Of a stretch of 64,000 nt of DNA, positions 8,121-18,500 are shown in pieces. Numbering within the stretch: the first letter of the stretch is position 1; each line of letters begins with the position of its first letter. The stretch is from Janthinobacterium sp051380735 (GTDB lineage: Bacteria > Pseudomonadota > Gammaproteobacteria > Burkholderiales > Burkholderiaceae_D). Below the pieces are notes generated by a model. The model was given only the letters and a program-made list of their open reading frames with translations. It was not told the origin of the DNA and did no database searches. The DNA lies in the NCBI RefSeq assembly GCF_051380735.1, contig NZ_JBNYXQ010000002.1, forward strand, positions 434,001 to 498,000, read 5' to 3'. Both the position numbers and the translations under genes were made by a program.

Positions 8121-10952
8121 ATGTTTCATATCAAATCACTTGAACTGGTGCACTGGGATTACTGGCAGCGCATCAAGAATATTCCGCTCGACGCCAAGAT
8201 CATCACGATTGCCGGCCAGAACGGTTCCGGCAAGACCACCTTGCTCGACGCGCTGCGCACCCTGTTCGGCCTCGACTGTTCGATGGGCCGCACCTACAAA
8301 CATTATGCGCGCCACTCGGGCCAGCAGACGGCCTGGCTGCGCGCCGTGGTCGACAACCGCAATGTGGGCAAGCAATTGTCGAACCGGCCGTTTCGCAGTT
8401 CGGGCTTTTTCAGCGATGATGAAGTCACGCTGTTCTGCCAGATACAGAAAAACGGCGGCGACTGGAAGCGCCAGTACCTGATGCGTCCGGGTAATGTGCA
8501 GATCGAAGATATTTCCGACGCGAATGACTGGCTCGGCGTGGAAAACTACCGCAAGCGCCTGGCCAATGCCGGCCTGTCGCCGGCCATGTCGAAAGTGCTG
8601 GCACTGGAGCAGGGCGAGACCGACAAATTATGCGAATACGCGCCGCGCCAGTTGCTTGACCTGGTATTCCAGGTGTTCGGTGACAAGGAAGTGCTGGACG
8701 CCTACGACGAAGCCAAGCGCCACCAGCGCGACACGGAAGTGGAACTGAAGCGTTTCGAAACGGAACTGGAAGCGTCGAAAACCAACCTGGAAGGTTTGCG
8801 CCTGCGCGTGGCCAACTACCATCAGTGGGAAAGCCTGCACAAGGAGCGCCGCAACCTGCTCGAGGAAGTGCTACCCAGCCTGCAGTACCACGAGGCGCGC
8901 GAAAAAGCAGCCGCCGCCAGCCGGCAATTGCGCGATGCGCGCAAACCGATGGTGCTGAACGATCCGCTGTTGATGGATAAGCGCAATGCCCTGGCGGCGC
9001 AGGCGAAAGCCCTGTCCGATGCGCAGATGAACGAAACCTTGCTGGAACAGGAATCGATCGGCCTGCAGAGCCGCCTCGGGATGATCAACGCGAAGCTCAA
9101 ACCGCTCGACAGCCTGCTGGAACAGAAAGAGCGCCTGCAAAAGCTGGCGGCCGATTCGGGCAGCGATATCGCCGCCGTGGCCGCCCAGCTGGAACAGCAG
9201 GAAGCGGCCTTGCTGGCTCAGCGCCAGCAGCGCGACGCGCTGTCGGCACGGATTGCCGGCGAGCAGGCGACGATCGCCGCGCTGCAGGGCAAGACCGCCA
9301 TGCCGGAGCCGGACAATGTACGCGGCATGCGCCGTGCGCTGCGCGACGCGGGCATCGGCCACGCCATGCTGTCCGATATCGTCGAAGTGACTGACAGCCG
9401 CTGGCAGGGCGCCGTCGAAGGCGTGCTCGGTGGTTATGCCTCGGTGGTGCTGCTGGACAAGGCCAAGGACGGCCCGGCCGCCTACCGCCTGGCCGAAAAA
9501 GAACGCTATCGCCACTTTATCGTGCCCGAGCTGGTCACCGCGCCCACCACCAAGGACGACAGCCTGCTGGCGGTGGTGAAGTTTTCCGCACCGGTGCCAA
9601 ACTGGCTGATCGAACAGCTGTCGCGCATTACGCGTGTCGACTCGGTCGAAGCCGGTTTCAAACTGGGCAACCATGACGAGTGGATCACGCCCGAGGCCTA
9701 TCACCGCGAACGCCGTGGCGGCCGCTCGCTATTTGTCGAAGCATCGCGCTACCGCTTCGGCCAGGCCGGCCGCAGCGGCCGCCTGGAAGCGCTGCTGCGC
9801 TCGCTGCCTGGCCTGGAAGCACAGGAAGATACGCTGACATTGGGTATCTCGAAACTGGCGGCCGAAGTGGGTGCCTTGAAAGCGCGTATCGCCGGCGTCG
9901 ACGCGGCCAAGGAACTCAGTGCCCGCCAGGAAGAATTTGCCGAAGCACTGCGCAATATGAAACCGCTCAAGGAAGAACGGCTGGAGGTAGGTGGGCGCCT
10001 GGGCGAATTGCAGAACCTGACCAAGAACGCGACTGTCGCGCGCACCCGCGCCGACACCGTCTGGCAGAACGCGCGCCAGGCCCTGGCGGAAGCGGAAGCC
10101 GGTTCGCGCCTGGGCTACAAGAAACAGATCGAACAGCGCGCCGACCATGCGCGCGCCCTGCTGGCGCTGCGCCGCGCCTGGCGCCACTTGCCGCGTAGCT
10201 GGCGCCGCCCGGCACGCCGCGCCGCGCTGGTGGCCGAACACCAGAATGCGCACCAGGTCGACCTTCGCGTGGCCAGCCTGCAAAACAGCCTGGCGCGCGA
10301 CGACTGGGAACTCGATGCCACCGTGATCGACCAGCATCACCGGCTGTCCGAGCAACTCAATGGGCGCCAGTCGGAAACCGATGAACGCCGCTACCAGAAC
10401 AACCGCGCCATCGAAGCGACCGGCAACGCGCGCGGCGCCTATATGGAGCGGCTGCGCTACACCATCAAGACCTACAGCAAGAACATCAAGGAGCTGGGCG
10501 AGCTGGCCGGCATCGAAGTGCATGCCGATCCGGTGCGCCTGGAAAACGACGACGTGCAACTGTCGCAGGCGGGCCTGCATGTGCGCTTCAAGTTCGACGG
10601 CAAGGGCATTATCGGCATGAACGATGGTGAAGCGTCAGGCGGCCAGCAGGTGATGAAGTCGCTGGTACTGCTGATCGGCTTGCTGAAATCGGAAGGCGGT
10701 TCGGGCGGCTTCGTGTTTATCGACGAACCGTTTGCCCACCTCGATATCCGCAATATCCAGCTGGTCGGCGAGTTCCTGAAAAACACCGAAGCACAGTACC
10801 TGATGACCACGCCGCTGACGCACAATACCGACGTCTACGATCCATCCGAACTGACTTTGATTACCAGCAAAAAGAAAAAGGACATGCAATGGGCGCAACC
10901 GATTTTCGTACTGCAGCGGCGCCAGGAACCGGCCGCCGGCAAGCAGGCTTGA
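8121..10952 (+). CDS. mksB: MksB-like SMC ATPase of a condensin complex
   Basis: This 943-residue SMC-fold ATPase has a Walker A motif at residues 32-39 (GQNGSGKT) and long coiled coils at about 190-390 and 540-790. Between them is a hinge (about 395-520, including VEGVLGGYASVVLL). The ABC signature SGGQQ starts at residue 839, and Walker B is GFVFIDEP (about 858-865). It should dimerise and use ATP to extrude or compact DNA with MksE and MksF. It is shorter than housekeeping Smc (about 1150-1200 residues) and fits MksB. The Arg-rich stretch near 676-700 interrupts the second coil. The last 64 bases overlap the next gene. Confidence 0.85.
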   Translation: MFHIKSLELVHWDYWQRIKNIPLDAKIITIAGQNGSGKTTLLDALRTLFGLDCSMGRTYKHYARHSGQQTAWLRAVVDNRNVGKQLSNRPFRSSGFFSDDEVTLFCQIQKNGGDWKRQYLMRPGNVQIEDISDANDWLGVENYRKRLANAGLSPAMSKVLALEQGETDKLCEYAPRQLLDLVFQVFGDKEVLDAYDEAKRHQRDTEVELKRFETELEASKTNLEGLRLRVANYHQWESLHKERRNLLEEVLPSLQYHEAREKAAAASRQLRDARKPMVLNDPLLMDKRNALAAQAKALSDAQMNETLLEQESIGLQSRLGMINAKLKPLDSLLEQKERLQKLAADSGSDIAAVAAQLEQQEAALLAQRQQRDALSARIAGEQATIAALQGKTAMPEPDNVRGMRRALRDAGIGHAMLSDIVEVTDSRWQGAVEGVLGGYASVVLLDKAKDGPAAYRLAEKERYRHFIVPELVTAPTTKDDSLLAVVKFSAPVPNWLIEQLSRITRVDSVEAGFKLGNHDEWITPEAYHRERRGGRSLFVEASRYRFGQAGRSGRLEALLRSLPGLEAQEDTLTLGISKLAAEVGALKARIAGVDAAKELSARQEEFAEALRNMKPLKEERLEVGGRLGELQNLTKNATVARTRADTVWQNARQALAEAEAGSRLGYKKQIEQRADHARALLALRRAWRHLPRSWRRPARRAALVAEHQNAHQVDLRVASLQNSLARDDWELDATVIDQHHRLSEQLNGRQSETDERRYQNNRAIEATGNARGAYMERLRYTIKTYSKNIKELGELAGIEVHADPVRLENDDVQLSQAGLHVRFKFDGKGIIGMNDGEASGGQQVMKSLVLLIGLLKSEGGSGGFVFIDEPFAHLDIRNIQLVGEFLKNTEAQYLMTTPLTHNTDVYDPSELTLITSKKKKDMQWAQPIFVLQRRQEPAAGKQA

Positions 10953-11962
10953 TCAAGCTCGCTTTGGTGCTGGCGCTGGCTGCATCAGTGCCGGCGATGG
11001 CCAATGACGGCATCGGCTCGGTCAGCGCCGGCGGCATTGTCGTCGGCAAGACCGACGCCGTGGCGATGAAAAAGGAAGTGCTGACCGTCAGCCCGGACCT
11101 GATCAAGGTCGAATACGAATTCCTCAACGAATCGGCCAGCGACGTCGAAGAGACGATCTTCTTCCCGCTGCCCGCCTACGAGGCCGGCTACCATCCGTCA
11201 CCCACTTATTACGGCCAGCCGCAGCAGTTTTCGATCGAGGTTGACGGCAAGCGCCGCGACTACCAGACCATGGTTGCGGCGCTAATCGGTGGCAAGGATG
11301 TGACGGCGCGCCTGAAAGCGCTGGGCCTGTCCGAGGCGCAGATCGCCTACTTCCCCTTGTTCACATTGTTCGACAAGAAGGTCGCACCACTCACTGCCAC
11401 GCAGCAAAAAGCCATGATAGGCGAAGGTTTGCTGGCCAAGCTGTACGATGAGGAAAGCTGGGTGCCTGCCTGGAGCGTGAAGATCAGCTATGTGTGGCAG
11501 CAGAAATTTCCGGCCGGTAAAACGGTACGCGTGCGCCATCAATATGCGCCGTTCGTGGCGGCTGGCCCGGGTGCGTCCTACCTGGGCGATGGCAACGATT
11601 TCGAGAAAAAATACTGCGGCGACAAAGCCTTCTATGCGAGCTGGAACAAGCTCGCCAGGAAGCAGGGCGAGAGTGGCTTCGTCAATGCCAGATGGGTCTC
11701 GTACATTTTGAAGACTGGCAACACCTGGAAAAACGGCATTGAAGACTTTACCCTGAACCTGGTCAAGGGCAAGCCGGACGAACTGATCAGCCTGTGCTTC
11801 CCCGGTACGTTTACCAAGATCAATCCGACCACCTTGCAGGTCAAGCTGCGCAATTTCCGTCCCAAGCAGAATCTCGAGGTGTATTTCGGCAATGTCGAAG
11901 GCATGTCCGAAAATACCGGCGAGGCGCCTGTCTTGCGCGGCAGTTATCAGCTGAAGAAATAG
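10889..11962 (+). CDS. Secreted DUF4424 protein
   Basis: This 357-residue protein has a hydrophobic signal segment (about 22-38, ending PAMAND) and then a DUF4424 domain, including the family-like FPLPAYE. It is predicted to be periplasmic. The ATG at 10889 has a good ribosome site (aaaagga, 10876-10882) lying inside mksB, so the two genes overlap by 64 bases. A TTG at 10949 would give a tighter signal peptide and would overlap the mksB stop. Expression is likely coupled to the condensin operon, which is odd for a secreted protein. Function is unknown. Confidence 0.75.
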   Translation: MGATDFRTAAAPGTGRRQAGLIKLALVLALAASVPAMANDGIGSVSAGGIVVGKTDAVAMKKEVLTVSPDLIKVEYEFLNESASDVEETIFFPLPAYEAGYHPSPTYYGQPQQFSIEVDGKRRDYQTMVAALIGGKDVTARLKALGLSEAQIAYFPLFTLFDKKVAPLTATQQKAMIGEGLLAKLYDEESWVPAWSVKISYVWQQKFPAGKTVRVRHQYAPFVAAGPGASYLGDGNDFEKKYCGDKAFYASWNKLARKQGESGFVNARWVSYILKTGNTWKNGIEDFTLNLVKGKPDELISLCFPGTFTKINPTTLQVKLRNFRPKQNLEVYFGNVEGMSENTGEAPVLRGSYQLKK

Positions 11963-11972
11963 CCGATGCGGA

Positions 11973-12491
11973 TTACTCCACGCTTGCCAAAGGCTTGCTG
12001 CGCTGGCGCCAGCGCAGCAGGCCCCATGCATAGGCGGCGTAGTAGCCGGTGACCATGCCATAGGCGGCCATGGTCAGCGGGCTCTGGCCGAACGGGGGCG
12101 GCGGCACCGGCACGTCGAGGCGCGTGTTCAGGTAGATCTCCATGCCGCGGTACAGCAGGCGGGCGATAAACAGCATGGTAACGGCCAGGCCCAAGTAGCG
12201 GTGCTGGGTGAAATAATAATCCTTGCCGACCTGTTCGAAGCGCGTCAGCCTGATGCCCAGCACGCCCAGCCAGCCGCCGGCCAGCACGCCGGCGCCCAGG
12301 CTCGACAGCGGCAGGATCTCGAATTTTGTCGTTGTCGCCAGGAACACGATCAGCGCGGGCACGCCGAACGCCACCAGGCGGTGCCGCCACAGCTGCGACT
12401 TCTGGCGCGCCACCAGTTTTTTCAGGCGCGAATAAATGCGCCAGACCAGCAGCGGGGCCAGGCACAGCAGGGCAAGGGTGGTGGTTTCCAT
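11973..12491 (-). CDS. Four-helix integral membrane protein, CcdC/DUF1453-like
   Basis: This 172-residue protein starts at the ATG at 12491, where a membrane helix (TTLALLCLAPLLVW) begins at once. It contains about four or five hydrophobic helices separated by basic loops (RIYSRLKKL, RWRQRS). The pattern resembles the DUF1453/CcdC family, but I rate that only as a resemblance. It converges on the DUF4424 gene, leaving a 10-base gap, and diverges from the S9 peptidase gene. A longer frame running upstream to 12800 lacks coding character there. Confidence 0.6.
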   Translation of the reverse strand: METTTLALLCLAPLLVWRIYSRLKKLVARQKSQLWRHRLVAFGVPALIVFLATTTKFEILPLSSLGAGVLAGGWLGVLGIRLTRFEQVGKDYYFTQHRYLGLAVTMLFIARLLYRGMEIYLNTRLDVPVPPPPFGQSPLTMAAYGMVTGYYAAYAWGLLRWRQRSKPLASVE

Positions 12492-12671
12492 GGATGATAA
12501 GCAAGCGGTAAAACAACGATTGTAAGCCAGATCGCCATGGCCATGGCCGGTGATGAAATGTTGCTTATTGACATTTTGATGGCAGGTCAGCACTATGCCC
12601 TGTCCCGGTGCGCCGTCACGAGCGCGCGCGCTGGTCCACAGCCTCTCTTTATCGACCCTCATTGGAGCGCC

Positions 12672-15167
12672 ATGTCCCCCCGTTTTCCCTTGCTGCCTGT
12701 TACCGTTGGCCTGATTGCCGCTTCCTCCATGGCCACCGCCCAGCCAAGCGGCTATCAACAGCCACCGGCCGCCCTGCAAGCCATCGTCGACGCGCCGCAC
12801 GCGCCCACCCTGAGCCTGAGCCCGAAGCGCAACCTGGCTGCCATGCTACCGACGCCATCCTTGCCGAGCATCAGCGAAGTGGCGCAGCCCGAGCTGAAAC
12901 TGGCTGGCCTGCGCATCAACCCGCGCACTTATTCGGCAAGCCGCTTCAGTTTTTACACGGGGCTGGGCCTGCTCGACATCGATACGCAAAAAGAATTCAA
13001 GGTCAGTGGCCTGCCAGCCTCGCCGCGTATTGCCGACCTGGCCTGGTCGCCCGATCAGCGCTACCTGGCGTTCAGCAATGTGGTGTATGCCGATGCCGGC
13101 AAGGGTATCAAGGAGTCCGGCGTGGAACTGTGGCTGCTCGACGTGCAGAGCAAGCTTGCGCGCAAGTTGTCGAGCCAGCCTTTGTCGGGCGTGTCCGGCC
13201 GCGGTTTTTCGTGGATGCCAGACAGCAAGACCTTGCTGGTGCAGCTGAAACCGGCCAAGCTGGGCGCGCCACCTGCCGTGAACGGCATTCCGACCGGCCC
13301 GGCCATCCAGGACAGCCTGCCCGGCGGCGCCGTCAAGCAATTGCGCACCTATCCCGACCTGCTGAAAAATGAGCAGGACGCGCAGCTGTTCGAACACTAC
13401 ATCACGGTGCAACTGGCCTTGCTGGACGTTACCGGCAAGCAGCGCCTGGTGGGCCAGCCAGCAGCGTTTTCGCGCGCCACCGTGGCGCCGGGCGGCAAGT
13501 TTCTGCTGACGGAGACCATCGAGCGCCCGTATTCGTATATCGTGCCGGCGCGCGACTTCGGCAGCAAGATCGAAGTGCGCGACCTGGCGGGCAAGGTGGT
13601 ACATGTGGTGGCCACCCTGCCGCTGGAAGAAGGCCTGCCACCAGGCAATGACGCCGTCTCGCCCGGCGTGCGCAATGTCAGCTGGCGCGTCGATGCGCCA
13701 GCTACTTTGGTGTGGGCCGAAGCGCAGGACGGCGGCGACCCTGCCAGGAGCGCCGAGATCCGCGATATTGTCTATACCCAGGCCGCGCCGTTTACAGCCA
13801 AGCCGGCCGTGCTGGCCAGGCTCGCCACGCGCTACAGCGGCATTGCCTGGGGTCGTGGCGACCTGGCCCTGTTGAGCGAAGCGTGGTACAAGACGCGCGC
13901 CGTCAAGCAGTGGCGCATTTACCCGGACCAACTCGCCGACCAGAGCGCTGACCTGATCTATGAAGGCTCGTTCGAAGACCGCTACAACGATCCCGGCCAG
14001 CCCGTGATGCGGCCCGATGCGGCCGGCTTGCCGCGCATCCAGATCGGGCTGGACAACACCATCCTGCTCGACGGCGCCGGCGCCTCGAAGGACGGCGACC
14101 GCCCCTTTATCGACCGCCTGAACCTGGTGACGAAGAAAAAGGAACGCCTGTTCCAGAGCGCCGCACCGTACTATGAAAACGTGGTGGCCGTGCTGGACGA
14201 AGACGGCGGCCGTTTCCTGTCGACGCGCGAGTCGCCGACCGAGCAGCCGAACTACTATGTGCGCAATCTGAAACCGGGCGCCACCGCGTTGACGCCGCTG
14301 ACGCATTTCCCGCATCCGCTGCCGCAACTGAAAGACGTGCAGAAAGAGCTGATACGCTACAAGCGCGCCGACGGCGTCGACCTGACGGCGACCCTGATGC
14401 TGCCGCCGAACTATGACGCCAAGCGCGACGGACCGCTGCCAACCCTGATGTGGGCCTACCCGCAGGAATTCAAGACGGCCAGCGCCGCCAGCCAGACCAA
14501 GGGCTCGCCGTACAAATTCAATGCCGTCAGCTACTGGGGCCCGGCCGCCTTCCTGTCGATGGGCTACGCCGTGCTCGACAATCCGTCCTTCCCCATCGTC
14601 GGCAATGGCGAACAGGAGCCGAACGACACCTATCTGCCGCAACTGGTGGCGGACGCCGAAGCGGCTGTCGACGAAGTAGTGCGCCGTGGCGTGGCCGACC
14701 GTGACCGCATCGCCATCGGCGGGCATTCCTACGGCGCCTTCATGACCGGCAACCTGCTGGCCCATACGCGGCTGTTTCGTGCCGGCATTGCCCGCAGCGG
14801 CGCCTACAACCGCACCCTGACGCCGTTCGGCTTCCAGTCCGAAGACCGGCCGTTCTGGCAGGCGCAGACGGTGTACCAGGCCATGTCGCCATTTAATTAT
14901 GCCGACAAGATCAAGGATGCGCTGCTGATGATCCATGGCGAGCAGGACAACAACTCGGGCACCTTCCCGATCCAGAGCGAGCGCATGTTCCAGGCCATCA
15001 AGGGCCTGGGCGGCACGGCCCGCCTGGTGATGCTGCCCAACGAAAGCCACGCCTACCGCGCGCGCGAATCGATCATGCACATGCTGTATGAAAGCAACAA
15101 CTGGCTGGAAAAATACGTGAAAAACGCCCCTCCGCGCACGCCAGTGGCGGCCAAAAGCGGCCAATAA
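12672..15167 (+). CDS. Secreted S9 family (prolyl-oligopeptidase) serine peptidase
   Basis: This 831-residue enzyme has a signal peptide (about 1-22, ending MATAQP), a beta-propeller-like region (about 60-580) and a C-terminal alpha/beta-hydrolase domain. The catalytic triad is visible: Ser686 in GHSYGA, Asp759 in HGEQDN and His793 in ESHAYR. It should cleave peptides in the periplasm or outside the cell; overall form resembles glutamyl-type S9 peptidases. The ATG at 12672 follows ggag and begins the signal peptide; the open frame extends to 12537 but without a signal. No operon partner is evident. Confidence 0.87.
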   Translation: MSPRFPLLPVTVGLIAASSMATAQPSGYQQPPAALQAIVDAPHAPTLSLSPKRNLAAMLPTPSLPSISEVAQPELKLAGLRINPRTYSASRFSFYTGLGLLDIDTQKEFKVSGLPASPRIADLAWSPDQRYLAFSNVVYADAGKGIKESGVELWLLDVQSKLARKLSSQPLSGVSGRGFSWMPDSKTLLVQLKPAKLGAPPAVNGIPTGPAIQDSLPGGAVKQLRTYPDLLKNEQDAQLFEHYITVQLALLDVTGKQRLVGQPAAFSRATVAPGGKFLLTETIERPYSYIVPARDFGSKIEVRDLAGKVVHVVATLPLEEGLPPGNDAVSPGVRNVSWRVDAPATLVWAEAQDGGDPARSAEIRDIVYTQAAPFTAKPAVLARLATRYSGIAWGRGDLALLSEAWYKTRAVKQWRIYPDQLADQSADLIYEGSFEDRYNDPGQPVMRPDAAGLPRIQIGLDNTILLDGAGASKDGDRPFIDRLNLVTKKKERLFQSAAPYYENVVAVLDEDGGRFLSTRESPTEQPNYYVRNLKPGATALTPLTHFPHPLPQLKDVQKELIRYKRADGVDLTATLMLPPNYDAKRDGPLPTLMWAYPQEFKTASAASQTKGSPYKFNAVSYWGPAAFLSMGYAVLDNPSFPIVGNGEQEPNDTYLPQLVADAEAAVDEVVRRGVADRDRIAIGGHSYGAFMTGNLLAHTRLFRAGIARSGAYNRTLTPFGFQSEDRPFWQAQTVYQAMSPFNYADKIKDALLMIHGEQDNNSGTFPIQSERMFQAIKGLGGTARLVMLPNESHAYRARESIMHMLYESNNWLEKYVKNAPPRTPVAAKSGQ

Positions 15168-15286
15168 GGCGTGAGTGCGGGCATCTCGTGGTATGGTCGT
15201 TCTTTGTCTTCAGGCAAAGCGCCGCCACGGATGCCTGTTGCGCCTGATTTTCACCGTAGCGTATTTCGTCAGAAAGGCTGTTCCAG

Positions 15287-15526
15287 ATGGCAGTAATCAA
15301 GGAAAACTACACCCGCAAAGTCAGCGGGGAATCGTTCGACTATGAACTCGAGTACACGCCCGGCAGCGACGTCGGCTGGATCGCCCGCGTCTACCACGAT
15401 GGTGTATTGAAAGGCTCGCCGCACGGCGCGCTGACGGCCAATGTGCTGTCCGGCCCCGCGCTGGAACAGTATCTGCGCGCGTATGTCGAAGGCATGATCG
15501 AGCGCGGGCTCGATGTCGCCGAGTAA
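15287..15526 (+). CDS. Small conserved-looking protein of unknown function (79 aa)
   Basis: This soluble 79-residue protein is rich in aromatic and acidic residues (YELEYTPGSDVGW). It ends in a helix that looks amphipathic (LEQYLRAYVEGMIERGL). Codon use matches its neighbours, and a strong terminator follows 26 bases after the stop, supporting a real monocistronic gene. I recognise no family. It has no signal peptide and is probably cytoplasmic. Confidence 0.65.
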   Translation: MAVIKENYTRKVSGESFDYELEYTPGSDVGWIARVYHDGVLKGSPHGALTANVLSGPALEQYLRAYVEGMIERGLDVAE

Positions 15527-15551
15527 GCGGTAGAAAACAGCAGCAACAGAA

Positions 15552-15580
15552 AAGGGCGCCGAGGCGCCCTTTGTGTTTTC
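15552..15580 (+). terminator. Rho-independent terminator
   Basis: The inverted repeat aaagggcgc / gcgcccttt (15552-15560 and 15565-15573) has a 4-base loop and is followed by tgtgtttt. It ends the small gene at 15287-15526. Because the flanks are A-rich on one side and T-rich on the other, it could also serve transcription arriving on the minus strand, though tamB itself stops at 15596. Confidence 0.8.
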
Positions 15581-15595
15581 AGCTACAGCATGCGG

Positions 15596-18500
15596 TCAAT
15601 CAAACGCCCACGTATACAAGATGTCCAGCGCATTGTTGGTGCCGGTCTGGAACTGCAGGGTAAAGCGGCGGTTCAGCTTGTAGCGCAGCTTGACCAGGCT
15701 CGACGCCGTGCTGGCGCCTTGCTCGAACGTCAGGTAGGCGCGCGAGGACAGGCGCTTGCCGACCGTGACGACGGTGCTTTCCAGGCCGGCCGCTTGCGAC
15801 AGGCCCACTTCATCGAGGCCCAGCGAGCTGGCCAGCTTGCCTTGCATGCCGCCGCCCGAGCCGCCGAAGAGGGCGCCTGCGGCCGTGGTCAACAGGGCCA
15901 TCTCATCGCCGGCCGCCGTTTCCGCGCCGTGGCCCAGGATCAGCCAGGCCAGCTTGTCGCTGTCCGACACGTTCGGCGTCGACACCAGCTTGGCTGTTGG
16001 CGCCTGCGCCGTGCCGCGTACTTCCACGCCCGCTTCCACATTGGTTTCCGACAGCGCTTCGCCTTCCGGACGCTTGCGCACGGCCAGGATATTGAGCGAA
16101 GGATTGTCGTAGGCGCCCGTAAAATTGATCACACCCCGGTCGATCGACAGCTTCTGTCCATACGCCGCATACAGGCCGTTGTTGACGCGGATGCTGCCGG
16201 TGACGCGCGGCGCATTGCGGTTCTGCACGCGGGCGCGGATATTGCCGGCCAGGTTGGCATCGATGCCCATGCCGCGCAGGTGGAAGGCGTTGCCAAGATC
16301 AAACTCCACGTCAACATTCAGGGGCAGTTCGGGCGCCCCCTTGGTGGCGCGGCTGTTCTTGCCCAGCACCACCACGTCATCGCTTTGCGTCGGCGTGCCT
16401 TCCGGCGCCAGTTCGATCAGCGCGCGGTTGGCCTTGAACTTGCCTTCCAGGCTGAACAGCTTGTCGCTGCGCAGCACGGTGGCGTTGCCCGACAGGATCA
16501 GGGTGCGGTCCGGACGCGACAGCGCCGTCAGGCGGTCAGCCAGCAATTTCAGTTCCATCGTCGCTTCGCCATTCGCAAAGCGTACCCAGCCATCGAGCTG
16601 CGCCTTGCCGTTGCCGCCGTCAAAGCTCAGGCGCTGCAGTTGCAGCTGGTCGCCGGCCAGTTTCGCCTGCAGCACGCCATTGCGCAGTTTCAGGCCTTGC
16701 TCGGCCCAGTTGACCACCAGGCCGGTGCCGGCGATATCGCCGTTCAGCGATGGCGCGCCGATGGTGCCGCTACCGGTCAGCGCCACTTTCAGGGCGCCGC
16801 CCAGTTCCAGTCCAGGCTGGCCGGCCAGTGGCGCCACCCACGCCAGCGAGGCGATATTGGTCGTGCCCGTCAGGCTGAGCGCACTGCTGTTGCTGATGCG
16901 TCCGCCCAGCATTTGCACGGTGGCGTTGATATCGCTCTGGCCGGCGCGCGTGCCGTCCAGTTTCACGGCCAGGCGCAATTGCTGATTGGCGACATCAACC
17001 CGCGCGTCCAGCGTGCGCAGGCCCAGGGTCAGTGGCTGGTCAACGCCGACTGTCACGTCGCCTTTTTCACGGAACACGTGCAGCATGCCGGCCAGCGCCG
17101 GTTCTTTCTGGCTGGCGGTGGCGGCCTGCATGTCGAGCGACCATTGCGCGCCCAGGGTCAGGTCGCCACGCGCGTTTTCGCGCAGGGCAGGCGCAAACTG
17201 CGCCAGGTAGTTCAAGGCCACGCCGGTAGCCTGGCCGGCGCTGGTCCAGCGCGGGCCATTCTTGGCCAGGCTTTGCATGGTGATGCTGCCGGCTGGCAGC
17301 TTGATGACGGTATTGCCCACGCTGATCTGGTCAGGATTGGCTAGCCCGGCCACGCCGCCGCCGGCGGGGCCTGCAACCTTGACCGGCACCGGTGCTTGCA
17401 GGGCCAAGGCATAGCGGCCCTTGTTCTGCAGGCTGTCGATGCTGCCGGTCCAGCTGGCGCCGCTCTGGCTGCCCCTGGCGGCAATGGTGGCGTCGAAGTC
17501 GTCATTGCGCGCCGCCAGATTGATCGTGTGGCTGCCACGCGTGCCGGTGCTGGCCAGGCGGGCGGTGGCCAGCTTGAAAGTGGGCGTGCTGTAGCCGGTG
17601 ATTTCCAGGGTGCCCGCTACCGGGTCCTGCGCACCCTGGCCGGAGCCGACGCTGGCGCTGCCCTTGATGACCTGCAGGCGCTGGTCGCCGAAGAAGGTCA
17701 GGTTGTTGCCGTCCAGGCTCAGTTGTGCGGCAGCCGCGTCCATCTTGCCCGAGACCACGCCTGACGCATGCAGCACGCCGCCAAATTGCGGGCCCAGAGT
17801 GGCCAACTGCGGCGCATCGAGTTTCCAGTTCAGCTTGTCGGTAGCGCCGCCCAGCGCACCCTTGGCGACCAGGCTGTTCGGGCCCAGGCGCAGTTCCACG
17901 TCGGCGTTGTCGACGCGTTTTGCTGTCGCTGTCAGCCTGGCGTAGCCTGCCAGTGGCGCATTCTGCAGCGTCGATTCGCGCAGCGCCAGGTTCAACGCCA
18001 TGCGCCAGTCCGCGCTCAGATTGCCGCTGCCGTTGAAGTCCGCATTGATATTGCCAACAGGCAAGTCACCAAACGCTGCCGGGTTGAGCTTTTGCACCGT
18101 GCCTGCCATTTTTACTTCCGGCGACTGCTTCGGCCCCGTCAGGCCGATGTCGCCGCTGGCGTGGATCACGCTGTCGGGCGCCGGGCGCTTGCTGCTGGAC
18201 AAGCCCAGGCCTTTCGCATCGGCCACGAAGGTGGTGCGCGGCTCTTTCATCGTGCCTTGCACCACGCCGCTGGCCAATATCGCGCCGACCAGGTTGCCCT
18301 GCACGGCAGACAATTGCCGCGCATCGACATTCCAGTTCAGTTTTTCGCCGGCGCCGCCAAAGTTGCCCTTGGCCGCGATGGTGTTCTTGCCCAGCGCCAG
18401 CTGCACGTCGATGCCGCTGAAGTGCTGCGCATCGGCCGTCAGCTTGCCCTTGCCCGACAAAGGCTGGTCGAGCAGCTTGCTGGGGCGTACCGTGAAGTCG

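Noticed and set aside
10150..10220. Possible pair of compensating frameshifts in mksB (Arg/Pro-rich stretch near residues 676-700)
   Set aside because: The alternative frame also gives prolines in the coil, and the main frame stays open throughout; no homologue was available to compare.
6033..10952. Wadjet (JetABCD) defence system
   Set aside because: Three subunit-like genes are present but the essential nuclease JetD is not in the following position, and no other defence genes surround it.
12846..15164. 772-codon minus-strand frame opposite the S9 peptidase
   Set aside because: Antisense shadow with no domain; the peptidase triad is clear on the plus strand.
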